Below are positions 24,937 through 33,654 of a DNA stretch of 64,000 nt, piece after piece. A model generated the notes under the pieces. The model had not been told where the DNA came from and searched no databases. It was given only the letters and a program-made list of their open reading frames with translations. The stretch is from assembly GCA_903847605.1 (NCBI GenBank), contig CAINED010000076.1, forward strand, positions 241,634 to 305,633. Direction: 5' to 3'. Made by a program: the position numbers and the translations under genes. Within the stretch, counting starts at the first letter, position 1, and each line of letters opens with the position of its first letter. Source of the DNA: an uncultured Hyphomicrobiales bacterium (GTDB taxonomy: Bacteria; Pseudomonadota; Alphaproteobacteria; Rhizobiales; Beijerinckiaceae).

Positions 24937-25854
24937 ATGGCCACGCTCGAGAATATCAACGTCTTCGTCCGCTCGGTGGAATTCGGCTCCTTTTCGGCGG
25001 CCGGACGCGCGACCGGCCTCTCGGCCGCCGTCGTTAGCCACCGCATCAAGATGCTGGAGCAGCATCTCGGCTGCCGCCTGTTTCATCGCACCACCCGCAA
25101 GATGCAGCTCACCGAGCAGGGCCGCATCTTCTACGAGCGCTGCCTCGAAATCCGCGAGGCCGTGGAGCGCGCCGAAACCAGCGTCGCGGACATGGGCGCG
25201 GCGCCGCGCGGCTCGCTGAAAATCACCGCGCCGCTGGGCATCGGCCGGCGCGTCGTGACGCCGATGATCGCCCGCTTTCGGGCAGACTATCCGCGGATCG
25301 ACGTGCGTTTGCGCCTGTCGGACTATCTCATCGATATCCTGATGGAATCCGTGGACATGGCCCTGCGCATGGCGGTGATGGAGGATTCGACCCTGATCAT
25401 GCGCAAGATCGGCGATGTCGAGCGGGCGCTCGTCGCCGCCCCGTCCTATCTCGCGCGGCGCGGCGCGCCGAAAAAGCCGGACGATCTCTTCGACCACGAA
25501 TGCCTGCTGCTGCGCTTTCCCGGTTCCTCGCAGGCGCGCTGGTCGCTGGTCGAGGACGGCGAGGAGCGGCAGTTGCCGGTCGACGGTTCGATCGACGCCG
25601 ACGACAGCGACGTGATTACCGACTGGGCGCTCGCTGGCCTCGGCATCATGCTGAAGCCTGTCTTCGAGGTCGCGCCGCATCTCAAATCCGGCGCGTTGCA
25701 ACGCGTGCTGCCGGATTATCCGCCGGTGCCGGTCACGCTCGGTGTGCTTTATCCTTACCGGCACAACATACCGACGAAGGTGCGCGCCTTTGCCGACATG
25801 CTGATACCGGAAATGCGCACCTATGTGGCGGAAAATCTGAAGGGCCTGAAATAG
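24937..25854 (+). CDS. LysR family transcriptional regulator
   Basis: A 305-residue LysR regulator. The N-terminal winged helix is visible as NINVFVRSVEFGSFSAAGRATGLSAAVVSHRIKMLEQHLGCRLFHRTTRKMQLTEQG. The effector-binding domain starts near residue 88 (GSLKITAPLGIGRRVVTP), as in the CrgA/DsdC-like group of LysR proteins. ATG 24937 is used; ATG 24928 is also possible. It is divergent from puuD across a palindromic operator and 19 nt upstream of an ABM-domain gene. It may control puuD and the ureide genes, an inference from position. Confidence 0.9.
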   Translation: MATLENINVFVRSVEFGSFSAAGRATGLSAAVVSHRIKMLEQHLGCRLFHRTTRKMQLTEQGRIFYERCLEIREAVERAETSVADMGAAPRGSLKITAPLGIGRRVVTPMIARFRADYPRIDVRLRLSDYLIDILMESVDMALRMAVMEDSTLIMRKIGDVERALVAAPSYLARRGAPKKPDDLFDHECLLLRFPGSSQARWSLVEDGEERQLPVDGSIDADDSDVITDWALAGLGIMLKPVFEVAPHLKSGALQRVLPDYPPVPVTLGVLYPYRHNIPTKVRAFADMLIPEMRTYVAENLKGLK

Positions 25855-25873
25855 ACGTGCGGGAGTTTTAGAG

Positions 25874-26470
25874 ATGACGCAGCTTCACGTCGTCACCTGT
25901 TTCGAAGTCGCGGATGCGCAGGCTGCGCGCGGCGTTGCGGTATTGAAGGATTATGTCGCGCGGCTCGGCGGCGATGGCGGCGCGATGCATGCTGCCGCGT
26001 TTCAGGAACTGGGACAGGCGAACCGCTTTGTCGTCAGCAAGGTCTGGACCAGTGAGACTGCGCGCGCGCAATGGAACGCCGATGCCGCGCATTCGCCTGT
26101 CGCCGATATCGAGATCGCGCCAGCGGACATTCGCCTGCATCACGCCTGGAGCATCGGCGAAGAGTCATCGTCTCCGGCTGACGCAGTTTACGTCTTCACG
26201 CACGTGGACGTGCCGCCGCCGCATCTTCCGGGCCTCGAGGCGATCTTCCGTCCCTTCGTCGAGGACAGCCGCAAGGAGAAAGGCGCGATGCGCTTCGACG
26301 CGTTGCAAAGCACGTCGCGGCCCAATCATTTCACACTGATCGAAGTTTGGGCGAGCGAAGAACATCGCCGCGCACATGCTGCCGCTGTTCATGTGCGCGA
26401 ATTTCGTGCGGCGCTGACTCCGATGCTCGGCGCTCTTTACGATCAGAGACTCTTTACGCTCATCGCATGA
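25874..26470 (+). CDS. Antibiotic biosynthesis monooxygenase (ABM)-like tandem protein
   Basis: A 198-residue protein of two dimeric alpha/beta-barrel-like halves: about 1-95 (VVTCFEVADAQAARGVAVLKDYV ... RFVVSKVWTSETARAQW) and 105-198 (VYVFTHVDVPPP ... HFTLIEVWASEEHRRAH). The second half matches ABM/quinol monooxygenase proteins such as YgiN, where the HFxLxExW motif recurs. The role is probably cofactor-free oxidation or scavenging of a quinol-like compound. It follows the LysR gene after 19 nt and overlaps the convergent TauE gene by 11 nt. Confidence 0.75.
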   Translation: MTQLHVVTCFEVADAQAARGVAVLKDYVARLGGDGGAMHAAAFQELGQANRFVVSKVWTSETARAQWNADAAHSPVADIEIAPADIRLHHAWSIGEESSSPADAVYVFTHVDVPPPHLPGLEAIFRPFVEDSRKEKGAMRFDALQSTSRPNHFTLIEVWASEEHRRAHAAAVHVREFRAALTPMLGALYDQRLFTLIA

Positions 26471-27221
26471 CGATGCGCACGACGATATAGAGCCCCAGCA
26501 GGATCATCGACCAGAAGAAGGCGAGCCGGAACTGCCGCTCGGAAAGTCGCGTGCGGATGAATTGCCCTGCCATCATCCCCAGAAATGCCGGGATCACCGC
26601 GCCTGCCGAAACGAGCGCGAGCTTTCCGTTCAGAAGGTTCTGGTTGCTCAAGGCGACGGCAAGACCGAGCGTCGAAAGCGAGAACAGCATGCCCATCGCC
26701 TGAATCAATTGATCGCGCGGCAGGCCGATCGCCTGCAGCCACGGCACGCCGGGGATGGAAAAAGCGCCGGTCATGCCGGCGAAGACACCGTTGATAATGC
26801 CTGCGACGATGCCCGTCGCCGTCTCGCGTTCGCGCGGCACATGCAGCGGCGGGCGCAAAAGACCCATCAGCCCGTAGGCAGCGAGCAGCAGACCCAGCAG
26901 CGCAGACAGAAGGCGCACGTCGACACGCGTCAGCGCCATTGCGCCAAGCCAGATCGACAGGGTCGAGGCCGCCAGAAATATCCAGATGCGCCGCGCCAAT
27001 GCGAGTGTGTTTTGCCCGGCAACCGCCTGCCAGACATTGGTGATGAAGGCTGGCGCGAGAATGATCGCCATGGCCGCGTGCAAACCGATGACCGGCGTCA
27101 GCAACCCCATGCCGATCAGCGGCAGGCCCATGCCGATGACGCCTTTCACACTGCCGGCGAGCAGAAAGGTGAAGGCGATCCAGGCGAGCGTGGCGAAGTC
27201 GAATGTCGAAAAATCGGGCAT
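26460..27221 (-). CDS. TauE/SafE family anion exporter
   Basis: A 253-residue inner-membrane protein with about eight hydrophobic segments and the duplicated TauE/SafE pattern (AGSVKGVIGMGLPLIGMGLL and ATGIVAGIINGVFAGMTGAFSIPG). Members export sulfite, sulfoacetate or other organic anions. The substrate is unknown. Its position divergent from uraH may mean it handles an anion of ureide breakdown, which is inference. No strong ribosome site is seen before ATG 27221. Confidence 0.88.
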   Translation of the reverse strand: MPDFSTFDFATLAWIAFTFLLAGSVKGVIGMGLPLIGMGLLTPVIGLHAAMAIILAPAFITNVWQAVAGQNTLALARRIWIFLAASTLSIWLGAMALTRVDVRLLSALLGLLLAAYGLMGLLRPPLHVPRERETATGIVAGIINGVFAGMTGAFSIPGVPWLQAIGLPRDQLIQAMGMLFSLSTLGLAVALSNQNLLNGKLALVSAGAVIPAFLGMMAGQFIRTRLSERQFRLAFFWSMILLGLYIVVRIVMR

Positions 27222-27308
27222 GGCGCTGCCTGATAGAGCATGAGCGCCCCCAACGCCAAAACATCGATCCCGTCCCCAAGCGTTGCCGGGAATGGTCGAT
27301 CATATTTT

Positions 27309-27323
27309 TCAAATTTTGTTTGA
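27309..27323. promoter_or_regulatory. Palindrome in the AT-rich ureide operon promoter
   Basis: TCAAA (27309-27313), TTTTG, TTTGA (27319-27323) lies in a roughly 60-bp AT-rich patch between the divergent TauE and uraH genes. The T-centred interrupted palindrome is of LysR-box type. The neighbouring LysR protein is a candidate binder. Confidence 0.4.
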
Positions 27324-27387
27324 TAATAATCTCTTTTTATCGCGTTATGATGGCTCCGCCGGGTTTCCCAGAAAAGGCAGGCAAGGA

Positions 27388-27741
27388 ATGGGCCGTCTCA
27401 CGACACATGTTCTCGACACAGTCACCGGCGCGCCTGCGCGCGGCATGACCGTCGACCTCTATGCGATTGCCGGCAGCGACGCGAAGCTCATCAAGACCGT
27501 GACAACCAACAGCGACGGGCGTGTCGATGCGCCCCTGCTCGAAGGCGATGCGCTCGCGACCGGCGCTTACGAACTGCGCTTTCACGTCTCCGGCTATTTC
27601 ACACGCATGAAGACGCCGCAGGCCTCGCCGCCCTTCCTCGACATCGTGCCCCTGCGTTTCGGCATAGCCGATGCATCAGCGCATTATCATGTGCCGCTCC
27701 TCGTTTCGCCGTGGAGCTATTCAACCTACCGGGGATCATAA
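27388..27741 (+). CDS. uraH: 5-hydroxyisourate hydrolase
   Basis: A transthyretin-like hydrolase of 117 residues that opens 5-hydroxyisourate to OHCU, the second step of urate breakdown. Family marks are [18 protein letters not shown] at the N-terminus, the RVDAPLLEG and [11 protein letters not shown] segments, and the C-terminal tetrapeptide Tyr-Arg-Gly-Ser that defines these enzymes against transthyretin. It begins the ureide operon. Its TAA stop shares a base with the next ATG (TAATG). Confidence 0.95.
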   Translation: MGRLTTHVLDTVTGAPARGMTVDLYAIAGSDAKLIKTVTTNSDGRVDAPLLEGDALATGAYELRFHVSGYFTRMKTPQASPPFLDIVPLRFGIADASAHYHVPLLVSPWSYSTYRGS

Positions 27742-29156
27742 TGGCCGCCTATCCGCGCGATCTCGTCGGCTACGGACGCAACCCGCCGCAGGTGCGTTGG
27801 CCGAATGGCGCACGCATCGCCATACAATTCGTCATCAATTACGAAGAGGGCGGCGAGAACAACATCCTGCATGGCGATGCCGCCTCCGAAGCGTTTCTGT
27901 CGGAGATCGCTGGCGCGACGCCCTGGCCCGGCCAGCGCCACATGAACATGGAATCGATCTACGAATACGGATCGCGCGCTGGATTCTGGCGGGTGCATCG
28001 CATGTTCGTCGAGCGCGACATGCCCGTTACGGTTTATGCGGTCGCCACGGCCATACAGCGCAATCCGCAAGGCGTTGCGGCGATGAAGGAAGCGGGTTGG
28101 GAAATCGCGAGCCACGGGCTCAAGTGGATCGACTACAAGGATATCGACGAAGCCACGGAACGCGCGCATATCGCGGAAGCCGTTCGCCTTCACACGGAAG
28201 TCACGGGCGAGCGTCCGCTCGGGTTCTATCAGGGACGCACGTCGGAAAATTCGGTGCGCCTCACCGCCGAGGAAGGCGGCTTCCTCTACAGTGCCGACAG
28301 CTACGCCGACGATCTGCCCTACTGGATCGACGGTCCGAAGGGCCCGCAATTGATGACGCCCTATACGCTCGACGCCAACGACATGCGTTTTGCGACGGCG
28401 CAGGGATTTCATGTCGAGGATGGCTTCTTCGGCTATCTCAAGGATTCTTTCGACGTTCTCTACGCGGAAGGCGCAAGCGCGCCGAAGATGCTCTCGATAG
28501 GCCTGCATTGCCGCCTGGTGGGCCGACCCGGCCGCGCGGCGGCGCTCGCGCGCTTTCTCGACTATGTGCAGAGCCACAGTCATGTCTGGATCGCACGGCG
28601 CATCGACATTGCGCGCCACTGGGTGAAGCATCATCCGCCCAAAGGCGGTTATGTGCCCTCGAACATGTCCGCAGCGCTTTTTGTCGAAGCCTTCGGCGAT
28701 ATTTTCGAACATACGCCGCAGATCGCTGCGAACGCTTTTGCAAAGGGCCTGTCGGCGTCGCAGGACACGGCAAGCGGGCTTCATGCCGCCATGGCTGCTT
28801 CCATGCGCGCCATGTCGAACGCGGAAAAGCTTGCGCTCGTCAACGCTCACCCGGATCTCGCCGGACGGCTTGCGCTTGCCAATCAGTTGACCGACGATTC
28901 CACGAAAGAGCAGGGCTCTGCGGGGCTCGATCGGCTCACCGTCGACGAGTTGAATAAATTCACCTCGCTCAACGACGCCTACAAGGCGCGCTTCGGCTTT
29001 CCCTTCATCATGGCGGTCAAGGGTGCGACCAAAAAGCAAATCCTCGATAATTTCGAACGGCGCGTGAAACACGATTACGAAACCGAATTCGAGGAAGCGC
29101 TGAAGCAGATCGAGCGCATCACCTTCCTGCGTCTTTCCGACCGGTTGCCGGCATGA
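27741..29156 (+). CDS. puuE: Allantoinase PuuE fused to OHCU decarboxylase UraD
   Basis: A 471-residue bifunctional protein. Residues 1-305 are a polysaccharide-deacetylase-like allantoinase of the PuuE type (YPRDLVGYGRNPPQVRWPNGARIAIQFVINYEEGGE, ASHGLKWIDY, GFYQGRTSENSVRL). Residues about 310-471 are OHCU decarboxylase (NAHPDLAGRLA, EQGSAGLDRL, NDAYKARFGFPFIMAVKG). The two steps convert OHCU to allantoin and allantoin to allantoate, so successive reactions sit on one chain with the decarboxylase second. Start and stop overlap both neighbours, indicating tight coupling. Confidence 0.94.
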   Translation: MAAYPRDLVGYGRNPPQVRWPNGARIAIQFVINYEEGGENNILHGDAASEAFLSEIAGATPWPGQRHMNMESIYEYGSRAGFWRVHRMFVERDMPVTVYAVATAIQRNPQGVAAMKEAGWEIASHGLKWIDYKDIDEATERAHIAEAVRLHTEVTGERPLGFYQGRTSENSVRLTAEEGGFLYSADSYADDLPYWIDGPKGPQLMTPYTLDANDMRFATAQGFHVEDGFFGYLKDSFDVLYAEGASAPKMLSIGLHCRLVGRPGRAAALARFLDYVQSHSHVWIARRIDIARHWVKHHPPKGGYVPSNMSAALFVEAFGDIFEHTPQIAANAFAKGLSASQDTASGLHAAMAASMRAMSNAEKLALVNAHPDLAGRLALANQLTDDSTKEQGSAGLDRLTVDELNKFTSLNDAYKARFGFPFIMAVKGATKKQILDNFERRVKHDYETEFEEALKQIERITFLRLSDRLPA

Positions 29157-30430
29157 ACACATCCGCGCATTCGCAAATGCTGGGCGCCAGCCCGATGAGC
29201 GGCGAAATTCTTGCCGCGCGTATCGAGACACTTGCGAAGTTTTCGTCCGAGCCGAATGTGCTGACCCGCCTCACACTGACGCAAGCGCATCGCGATGCTG
29301 CTGATATGGTGATGAGCTGGATGGCGCAGGCTGGCATGCAGGTCCACGTCGATGCGCTCGGCACTGTCGTCGGACGCCGTGAAGCGGCCAACCCCGGCGC
29401 CAAAACATTACTTCTCGGTTCGCACATCGACACGGTGCGCAACGCCGGCAAGTACGATGGCAATTTCGGAGTCATCGCCGCGATAGCCGCGGTGGATCGT
29501 CTCAGAAGCGAAGGCATAGTTCTACCTTTCGCAATCGAGGTGCTGGCCTTCGGCGACGAAGAAGGCGTCCGTTACGCTTCCACGCTGACGGGCTCGCGTG
29601 CGATTGCCGGAAATTTCGATCCGGCTTCGCTCGAGCAGAAGGATGCCCAGGGAATCAGCCGGCGTGAGGCGCTGGTTCGGTTTGGTGTCGATCCGGGCTA
29701 TGCGTTGCACCAGGCGCGCGACCCCGCTCGGACCATCGGTTATATCGAGGTCCATATCGAACAGGGACCGGTCCTTGAATCCGAAGGACTGCCCATTGGC
29801 ATCGTCACCGCGATCAACGGCGCAACGCGCGGATCTCTCGAAATCAAGGGCGTCAGCGGACACTCCGGCACCCTGCCGATGAGCTTGCGCCACGATGCGA
29901 TAACTGCCGCTGCAGAAATCATTCTCGCTGTCGAGATGGTGGCGCGCAGCAAGAGGGGCCTCGTCGCCACTGTCGGGCGTGTCGAAACACCTCAGGGCGC
30001 GGTCAATATCGTGCCGGGCGCGGCAACCATGTCTCTCGATGTGCGCAGCTCCTCCGATGCGGATCGCAAAGAAGCGGTCGCCCTCATACTCGATCATGCG
30101 CAGCGCATCGCGCAACGGCGCGGGGTCGAGGTCAAATTCACGCCGGGTTATGACATGGCGGCCGTCCCTTGTGGTGAGCATCTGATGGCTTGTCTGGCGC
30201 GTGGATTCGCCACTCTCGGCCAGCCGGACTATCGCCTGCCGAGCGGCGCGGGACATGACGCGATGTCATTCCACAACCGTATCCCGATCGCCATGATCTT
30301 CACGCGCTGCCGCGGCGGCGTCAGCCATAACCCGGCCGAATTCGCGTCGCCTGGAGACATGGAGATCGCGACTGCCGCGCTTTACGAGTTTCTGCTGACG
30401 CTTGCCAACGATACTGGAGCTGGACAATGA
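29153..30430 (+). CDS. Allantoate amidohydrolase (M20 family)
   Basis: A 425-residue M20 zinc amidohydrolase of the AllC/HyuC group that would hydrolyse allantoate with release of ammonia and CO2. Metal-site motifs are LLGSHIDTVRNAGKYDGNFGV (His and bridging Asp), AFGDEEGVRY and YIEVHIEQGPVLE, with a late His in PSGAGHDAMSF. Family relatives act on N-carbamoyl amino acids or ureidoglycolate, but the operon favours allantoate. It overlaps puuE-uraD and the next gene by 4 nt each (ATGA). Confidence 0.93.
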   Translation: MNTSAHSQMLGASPMSGEILAARIETLAKFSSEPNVLTRLTLTQAHRDAADMVMSWMAQAGMQVHVDALGTVVGRREAANPGAKTLLLGSHIDTVRNAGKYDGNFGVIAAIAAVDRLRSEGIVLPFAIEVLAFGDEEGVRYASTLTGSRAIAGNFDPASLEQKDAQGISRREALVRFGVDPGYALHQARDPARTIGYIEVHIEQGPVLESEGLPIGIVTAINGATRGSLEIKGVSGHSGTLPMSLRHDAITAAAEIILAVEMVARSKRGLVATVGRVETPQGAVNIVPGAATMSLDVRSSSDADRKEAVALILDHAQRIAQRRGVEVKFTPGYDMAAVPCGEHLMACLARGFATLGQPDYRLPSGAGHDAMSFHNRIPIAMIFTRCRGGVSHNPAEFASPGDMEIATAALYEFLLTLANDTGAGQ

Positions 30431-32058
30431 CCGTCACCATCGATGGCCGTACGCTGAAAGCCGACAAGGTGGTGCGCGTTTCGCGCCGTCGCGCCGGAGG
30501 CCGTTTCGAGAAGGCGAAACTGCACGACAGCGCGCGCGAAAAGATCGTCGCCACGCGCAATTGGCTCGACAGCAATTTCATGCACGACGATGCGCCACTA
30601 ATGTATTCCTTCAACACGGGCGTCGGCCTGTTCAAGGATCAGCGCGTGCTGATGAAGGACATGGTCGAGTACCAGACCAAGTCCGTCTATGCCCATGCAA
30701 CCGGCGTCGGCGAGCCCTTCGACGAAGACGTGACGCGCGCGACAATGCTGCTGCGCGCCAATGCCTTTGCATCCAATTATTCCGGTCCGCGCATCGAGGT
30801 CGTCGATCGCCTGATTGAATGTCTCAATGCGGGCCTGCATCCGGTCATTCCGCAAAAGGGCTCGGTTGGCGCATCGGGCGATCTCGCGCCGCTCGCGCAC
30901 ATGTCCGGCGCCATCTGCGGCTTCGCGGAAGCGGAGATGATCTATCAGGGCCGCCGCATGGCGGCGCGCGATGCGCTCGCCAAGGCCGGGCTTTCGCCGA
31001 CGTTCGATCTCGGCGCGAAAGATGCCTCCTGCCTCATCAACGGTTCGACCGTGTCGCTCGCGCTCGGCGTTCTCGCGCAGGAAGACGCCAAGCGCATCCT
31101 CAAGCACGCGGACATCGCGCTCGCGCTGTCACTCGAATGCATGCGCGGCGAACTCGCGGCATTTCAGGCGCGCGTTCATGCGGCGCGTCCGCATCCCGGC
31201 CAGGCGGCGAGCGCACGCAACATTCTCAAGCTGATCGGCGATTCCAGGCGATGCTCGGAAGCTGCGCGTCAGACTGTCTATCCCGATGAAGCGCGCGCGC
31301 CGGGAACGCCAGCGCCGCCGCGCGTGCAGGATGTCTATTCGCTGCGCTGCGGCCCGCAGGTGCACGGCCCGGTGCGCGACAGTCTCGATTACATCGCAAA
31401 GATCATCGGCACTGAGATCAATTCGGCGACCGACAATCCTCTCGTCTTCGATAATGGCAAGGGCGGCTACGAGATCATCTCGGGCGGCCATTTCCACGGG
31501 CAATATGTGGCGCAGGCGATGGACCTTCTCGCCATCGCTCTCGCCGATCTCGGCTCTATCAGCGAGCGCCGTCTCGCGCGTCTCGTCGATCCCACCATGA
31601 GCTATGGTCTGCCGCGCAATCTTCTTGCCGGCAAGCGCGGACTCAACACCGGCTTCGCCACGGTGCAATGCTCGATGTCCGCCCTCGTCATGGAAAACCG
31701 CACGCTGTCGATGCCCGGCTCCGTCGACTCCGTGCCGGGAAAATCGAATGCGGAAGACCATGTTTCCAATTCGACGTGGTGCGGACGCAAGGCGCGCACC
31801 ATCGTCGCCAATACCGAGACGATCGTCGCTGGCGAAATCCTCATGACGACGCAGGCGCTCTCGCTCGTCGCCGAACTCGCCAAGGATCATCCGATCGGCA
31901 GCGGCAGCCGCGCTGCGCTCGAAGCTGTACGCAAAGTCATCGAGCCTGCTTTGTCGGGCGACCGCTGGTACGGCATCGAAATGCAGCAGGCGCTCGAACT
32001 CGTGCGTTCGAACGCCATCATCGACGCGGTCGAGAGCGCGATCGGCAAGCTCGAATAG
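30427..32058 (+). CDS. HAL/PAL/TAL family aromatic amino acid ammonia-lyase
   Basis: A 543-residue ammonia-lyase with the MIO cofactor triad Ala-Ser-Gly in KGSVGASGDLAPLAH (about residue 152), the NTGVG loop, and the late FHGQYVAQAMDL and ENRTLSMPGSVDSVPGKSNAEDHVS regions. Members release ammonia from histidine, phenylalanine or tyrosine. In the selectivity loop the sequence is VYAHATGVGEP, keeping the His of HutH proteins (SHAAGVGEP-type) but with Ala before it, so the substrate is not decided. Start and stop codons overlap with the allantoate amidohydrolase gene. A lyase here is unexpected, and no hut genes are nearby. Confidence 0.9.
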   Translation: MTVTIDGRTLKADKVVRVSRRRAGGRFEKAKLHDSAREKIVATRNWLDSNFMHDDAPLMYSFNTGVGLFKDQRVLMKDMVEYQTKSVYAHATGVGEPFDEDVTRATMLLRANAFASNYSGPRIEVVDRLIECLNAGLHPVIPQKGSVGASGDLAPLAHMSGAICGFAEAEMIYQGRRMAARDALAKAGLSPTFDLGAKDASCLINGSTVSLALGVLAQEDAKRILKHADIALALSLECMRGELAAFQARVHAARPHPGQAASARNILKLIGDSRRCSEAARQTVYPDEARAPGTPAPPRVQDVYSLRCGPQVHGPVRDSLDYIAKIIGTEINSATDNPLVFDNGKGGYEIISGGHFHGQYVAQAMDLLAIALADLGSISERRLARLVDPTMSYGLPRNLLAGKRGLNTGFATVQCSMSALVMENRTLSMPGSVDSVPGKSNAEDHVSNSTWCGRKARTIVANTETIVAGEILMTTQALSLVAELAKDHPIGSGSRAALEAVRKVIEPALSGDRWYGIEMQQALELVRSNAIIDAVESAIGKLE

Positions 32059-32150
32059 AAAATGAGAATTGGCCTGTTCCGTGCATGGAAACATGCGCGA
32101 GGCAGGCTCTTCCGGCTGGAGGGACTTGGCCGGCAAACTGGGGGCGTAAA

Positions 32151-33539
32151 ATGTCTGACGCAAAAGTACATCCTGTCGATGAAATGCTTCCACCGGACAG
32201 GTTGGCGGCGCTTGGAATCCAACATGTTCTCGTGATGTACGCCGGCGCGGTCGCCGTGCCTCTCATCGTCGGCCGAGCGTTAGGCCTCACACCGGAACAG
32301 GTCGCGTTTCTGATCAACGCCGATCTTTTTGCTTGCGGCGTTGTCACCTTGATCCAGGCCTTCGGCATTCCCGGTGTCGGCATCAAGATGCCGGTCATGA
32401 TGGGCGTCACCTTCGCATCGGTTGCGCCCATGCTGGCGATGATCGCCGCGGGCAATGCCGCCAAAGTTCCTGCGACGCAGACACTGAACCTCATCTACGG
32501 CTCGGTGATTGTCGCTGGCGTTTTCGGCTTTCTCATCTCGCCCTTCGTCAGCCGCATGCTGCGCTTCTTCCCGCCTGTGGTGACCGGCACGATCATTCTC
32601 GTCATCGGCATCACGCTCATGCGCATCGGCATCAACTGGGCCGCTGGCGCACCTGCGGACTCAATGCCGGCCTATGGCGATCCCGTACATCTGGGCGTTG
32701 CGGCTTTCGTGCTGGTCGTGATCTTGCTGATTACGAAGTTCGCGAAGGGCTTCTGGCAGAATATCGCGGTTCTGCTCGGCATCGTGGCTGGCGCGGTCCT
32801 CGCAATTCTCATCGGTAAGATGGGCTTTGCAAAAGTCGCTGCTGCGCCGTGGTTCGGCGTCGTTATGCCATTCCAGTTCGGCATGCCGATCTTCGATCCC
32901 ATATCGATCATCACCATGTGTCTCGTGATGATCGTTGTGATGATCGAATCGACGGGCATGTTCCTCGCGCTCGGCGCAATGACCGGGCGCAAGGTCTCGC
33001 AGGACGACCTCACACGCGGCCTGCGTGCGGACGGCCTCGGCACCATAGTCGGCGGCGTCTTCAACACCTTCCCCTACACGTCCTTCTCGCAGAACGTCGG
33101 CCTCGTCGGAGTCACCGGCGTACGTTCGCGCTGGGTCTGCGTTGCGGGCGGCGTCATTCTGCTGATCCTCGGCCTGATGCCTAAGTTGGCGCAACTCGTC
33201 GAATCCGTGCCGACTTTCGTGCTCGGTGGCGCGGGCATCGTAATGTTCGGCATGGTCGCAGCGACTGGCATCCGCATCCTATCGGCGGTGGACTTCAGCA
33301 CCAATCGCAACAACCTCTTCATTGTCGCGATTTCCGTTGGCTTCGGCATGATCCCGCTGGTTGCGCCGAAGTTCTTTCAATACATGCCCCCCGCACTCGC
33401 CCCTCTGTTGCATTCGGGCATTCTGCTCGCGGCAATCGCGGCGGTTGTGCTGAACATGTATTTCAACGGCGCCGGTTCTGAGGAAACGGCCGCGGACGAA
33501 GCCTCCAACGCGGCCCGTCTGGCTGACGGCGGTCACTAG
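32151..33539 (+). CDS. NCS2 family purine (xanthine/urate) permease
   Basis: A 462-residue nucleobase:cation symporter-2 protein with about 14 membrane segments that brings xanthine, urate or uracil into the cell with protons. Marks are the N-terminal [23 protein letters not shown], the NCS2 signature region [30 protein letters not shown] and the [12 protein letters not shown] helix. Gene context (puuD, uraH, puuE-uraD) argues for a urate/xanthine substrate. ATG 32151 has GGGGGC upstream. A hairpin lies shortly after the stop. Confidence 0.93.
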   Translation: MSDAKVHPVDEMLPPDRLAALGIQHVLVMYAGAVAVPLIVGRALGLTPEQVAFLINADLFACGVVTLIQAFGIPGVGIKMPVMMGVTFASVAPMLAMIAAGNAAKVPATQTLNLIYGSVIVAGVFGFLISPFVSRMLRFFPPVVTGTIILVIGITLMRIGINWAAGAPADSMPAYGDPVHLGVAAFVLVVILLITKFAKGFWQNIAVLLGIVAGAVLAILIGKMGFAKVAAAPWFGVVMPFQFGMPIFDPISIITMCLVMIVVMIESTGMFLALGAMTGRKVSQDDLTRGLRADGLGTIVGGVFNTFPYTSFSQNVGLVGVTGVRSRWVCVAGGVILLILGLMPKLAQLVESVPTFVLGGAGIVMFGMVAATGIRILSAVDFSTNRNNLFIVAISVGFGMIPLVAPKFFQYMPPALAPLLHSGILLAAIAAVVLNMYFNGAGSEETAADEASNAARLADGGH

Positions 33540-33552
33540 AGAAAGCAAGCGT

Positions 33553-33578
33553 GGGAGCCAATTGGCTAATTGGCTCCC
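33553..33578 (+). terminator. Stem-loop after the purine permease gene
   Basis: A perfect 11-bp stem GGGAGCCAATT / AATTGGCTCCC with loop GGCT, 13 nt after the permease stop. It lacks a T-run, so it may attenuate transcription into glcB or stabilise the upstream mRNA. Confidence 0.6.
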
Positions 33579-33654
33579 GCCCATACAAGCGCTATGTGCG
33601 TTACTGACGCTGCCTACCGGCCCGGCCGGTGGGACACTATTGCGGAGTTTGAAA

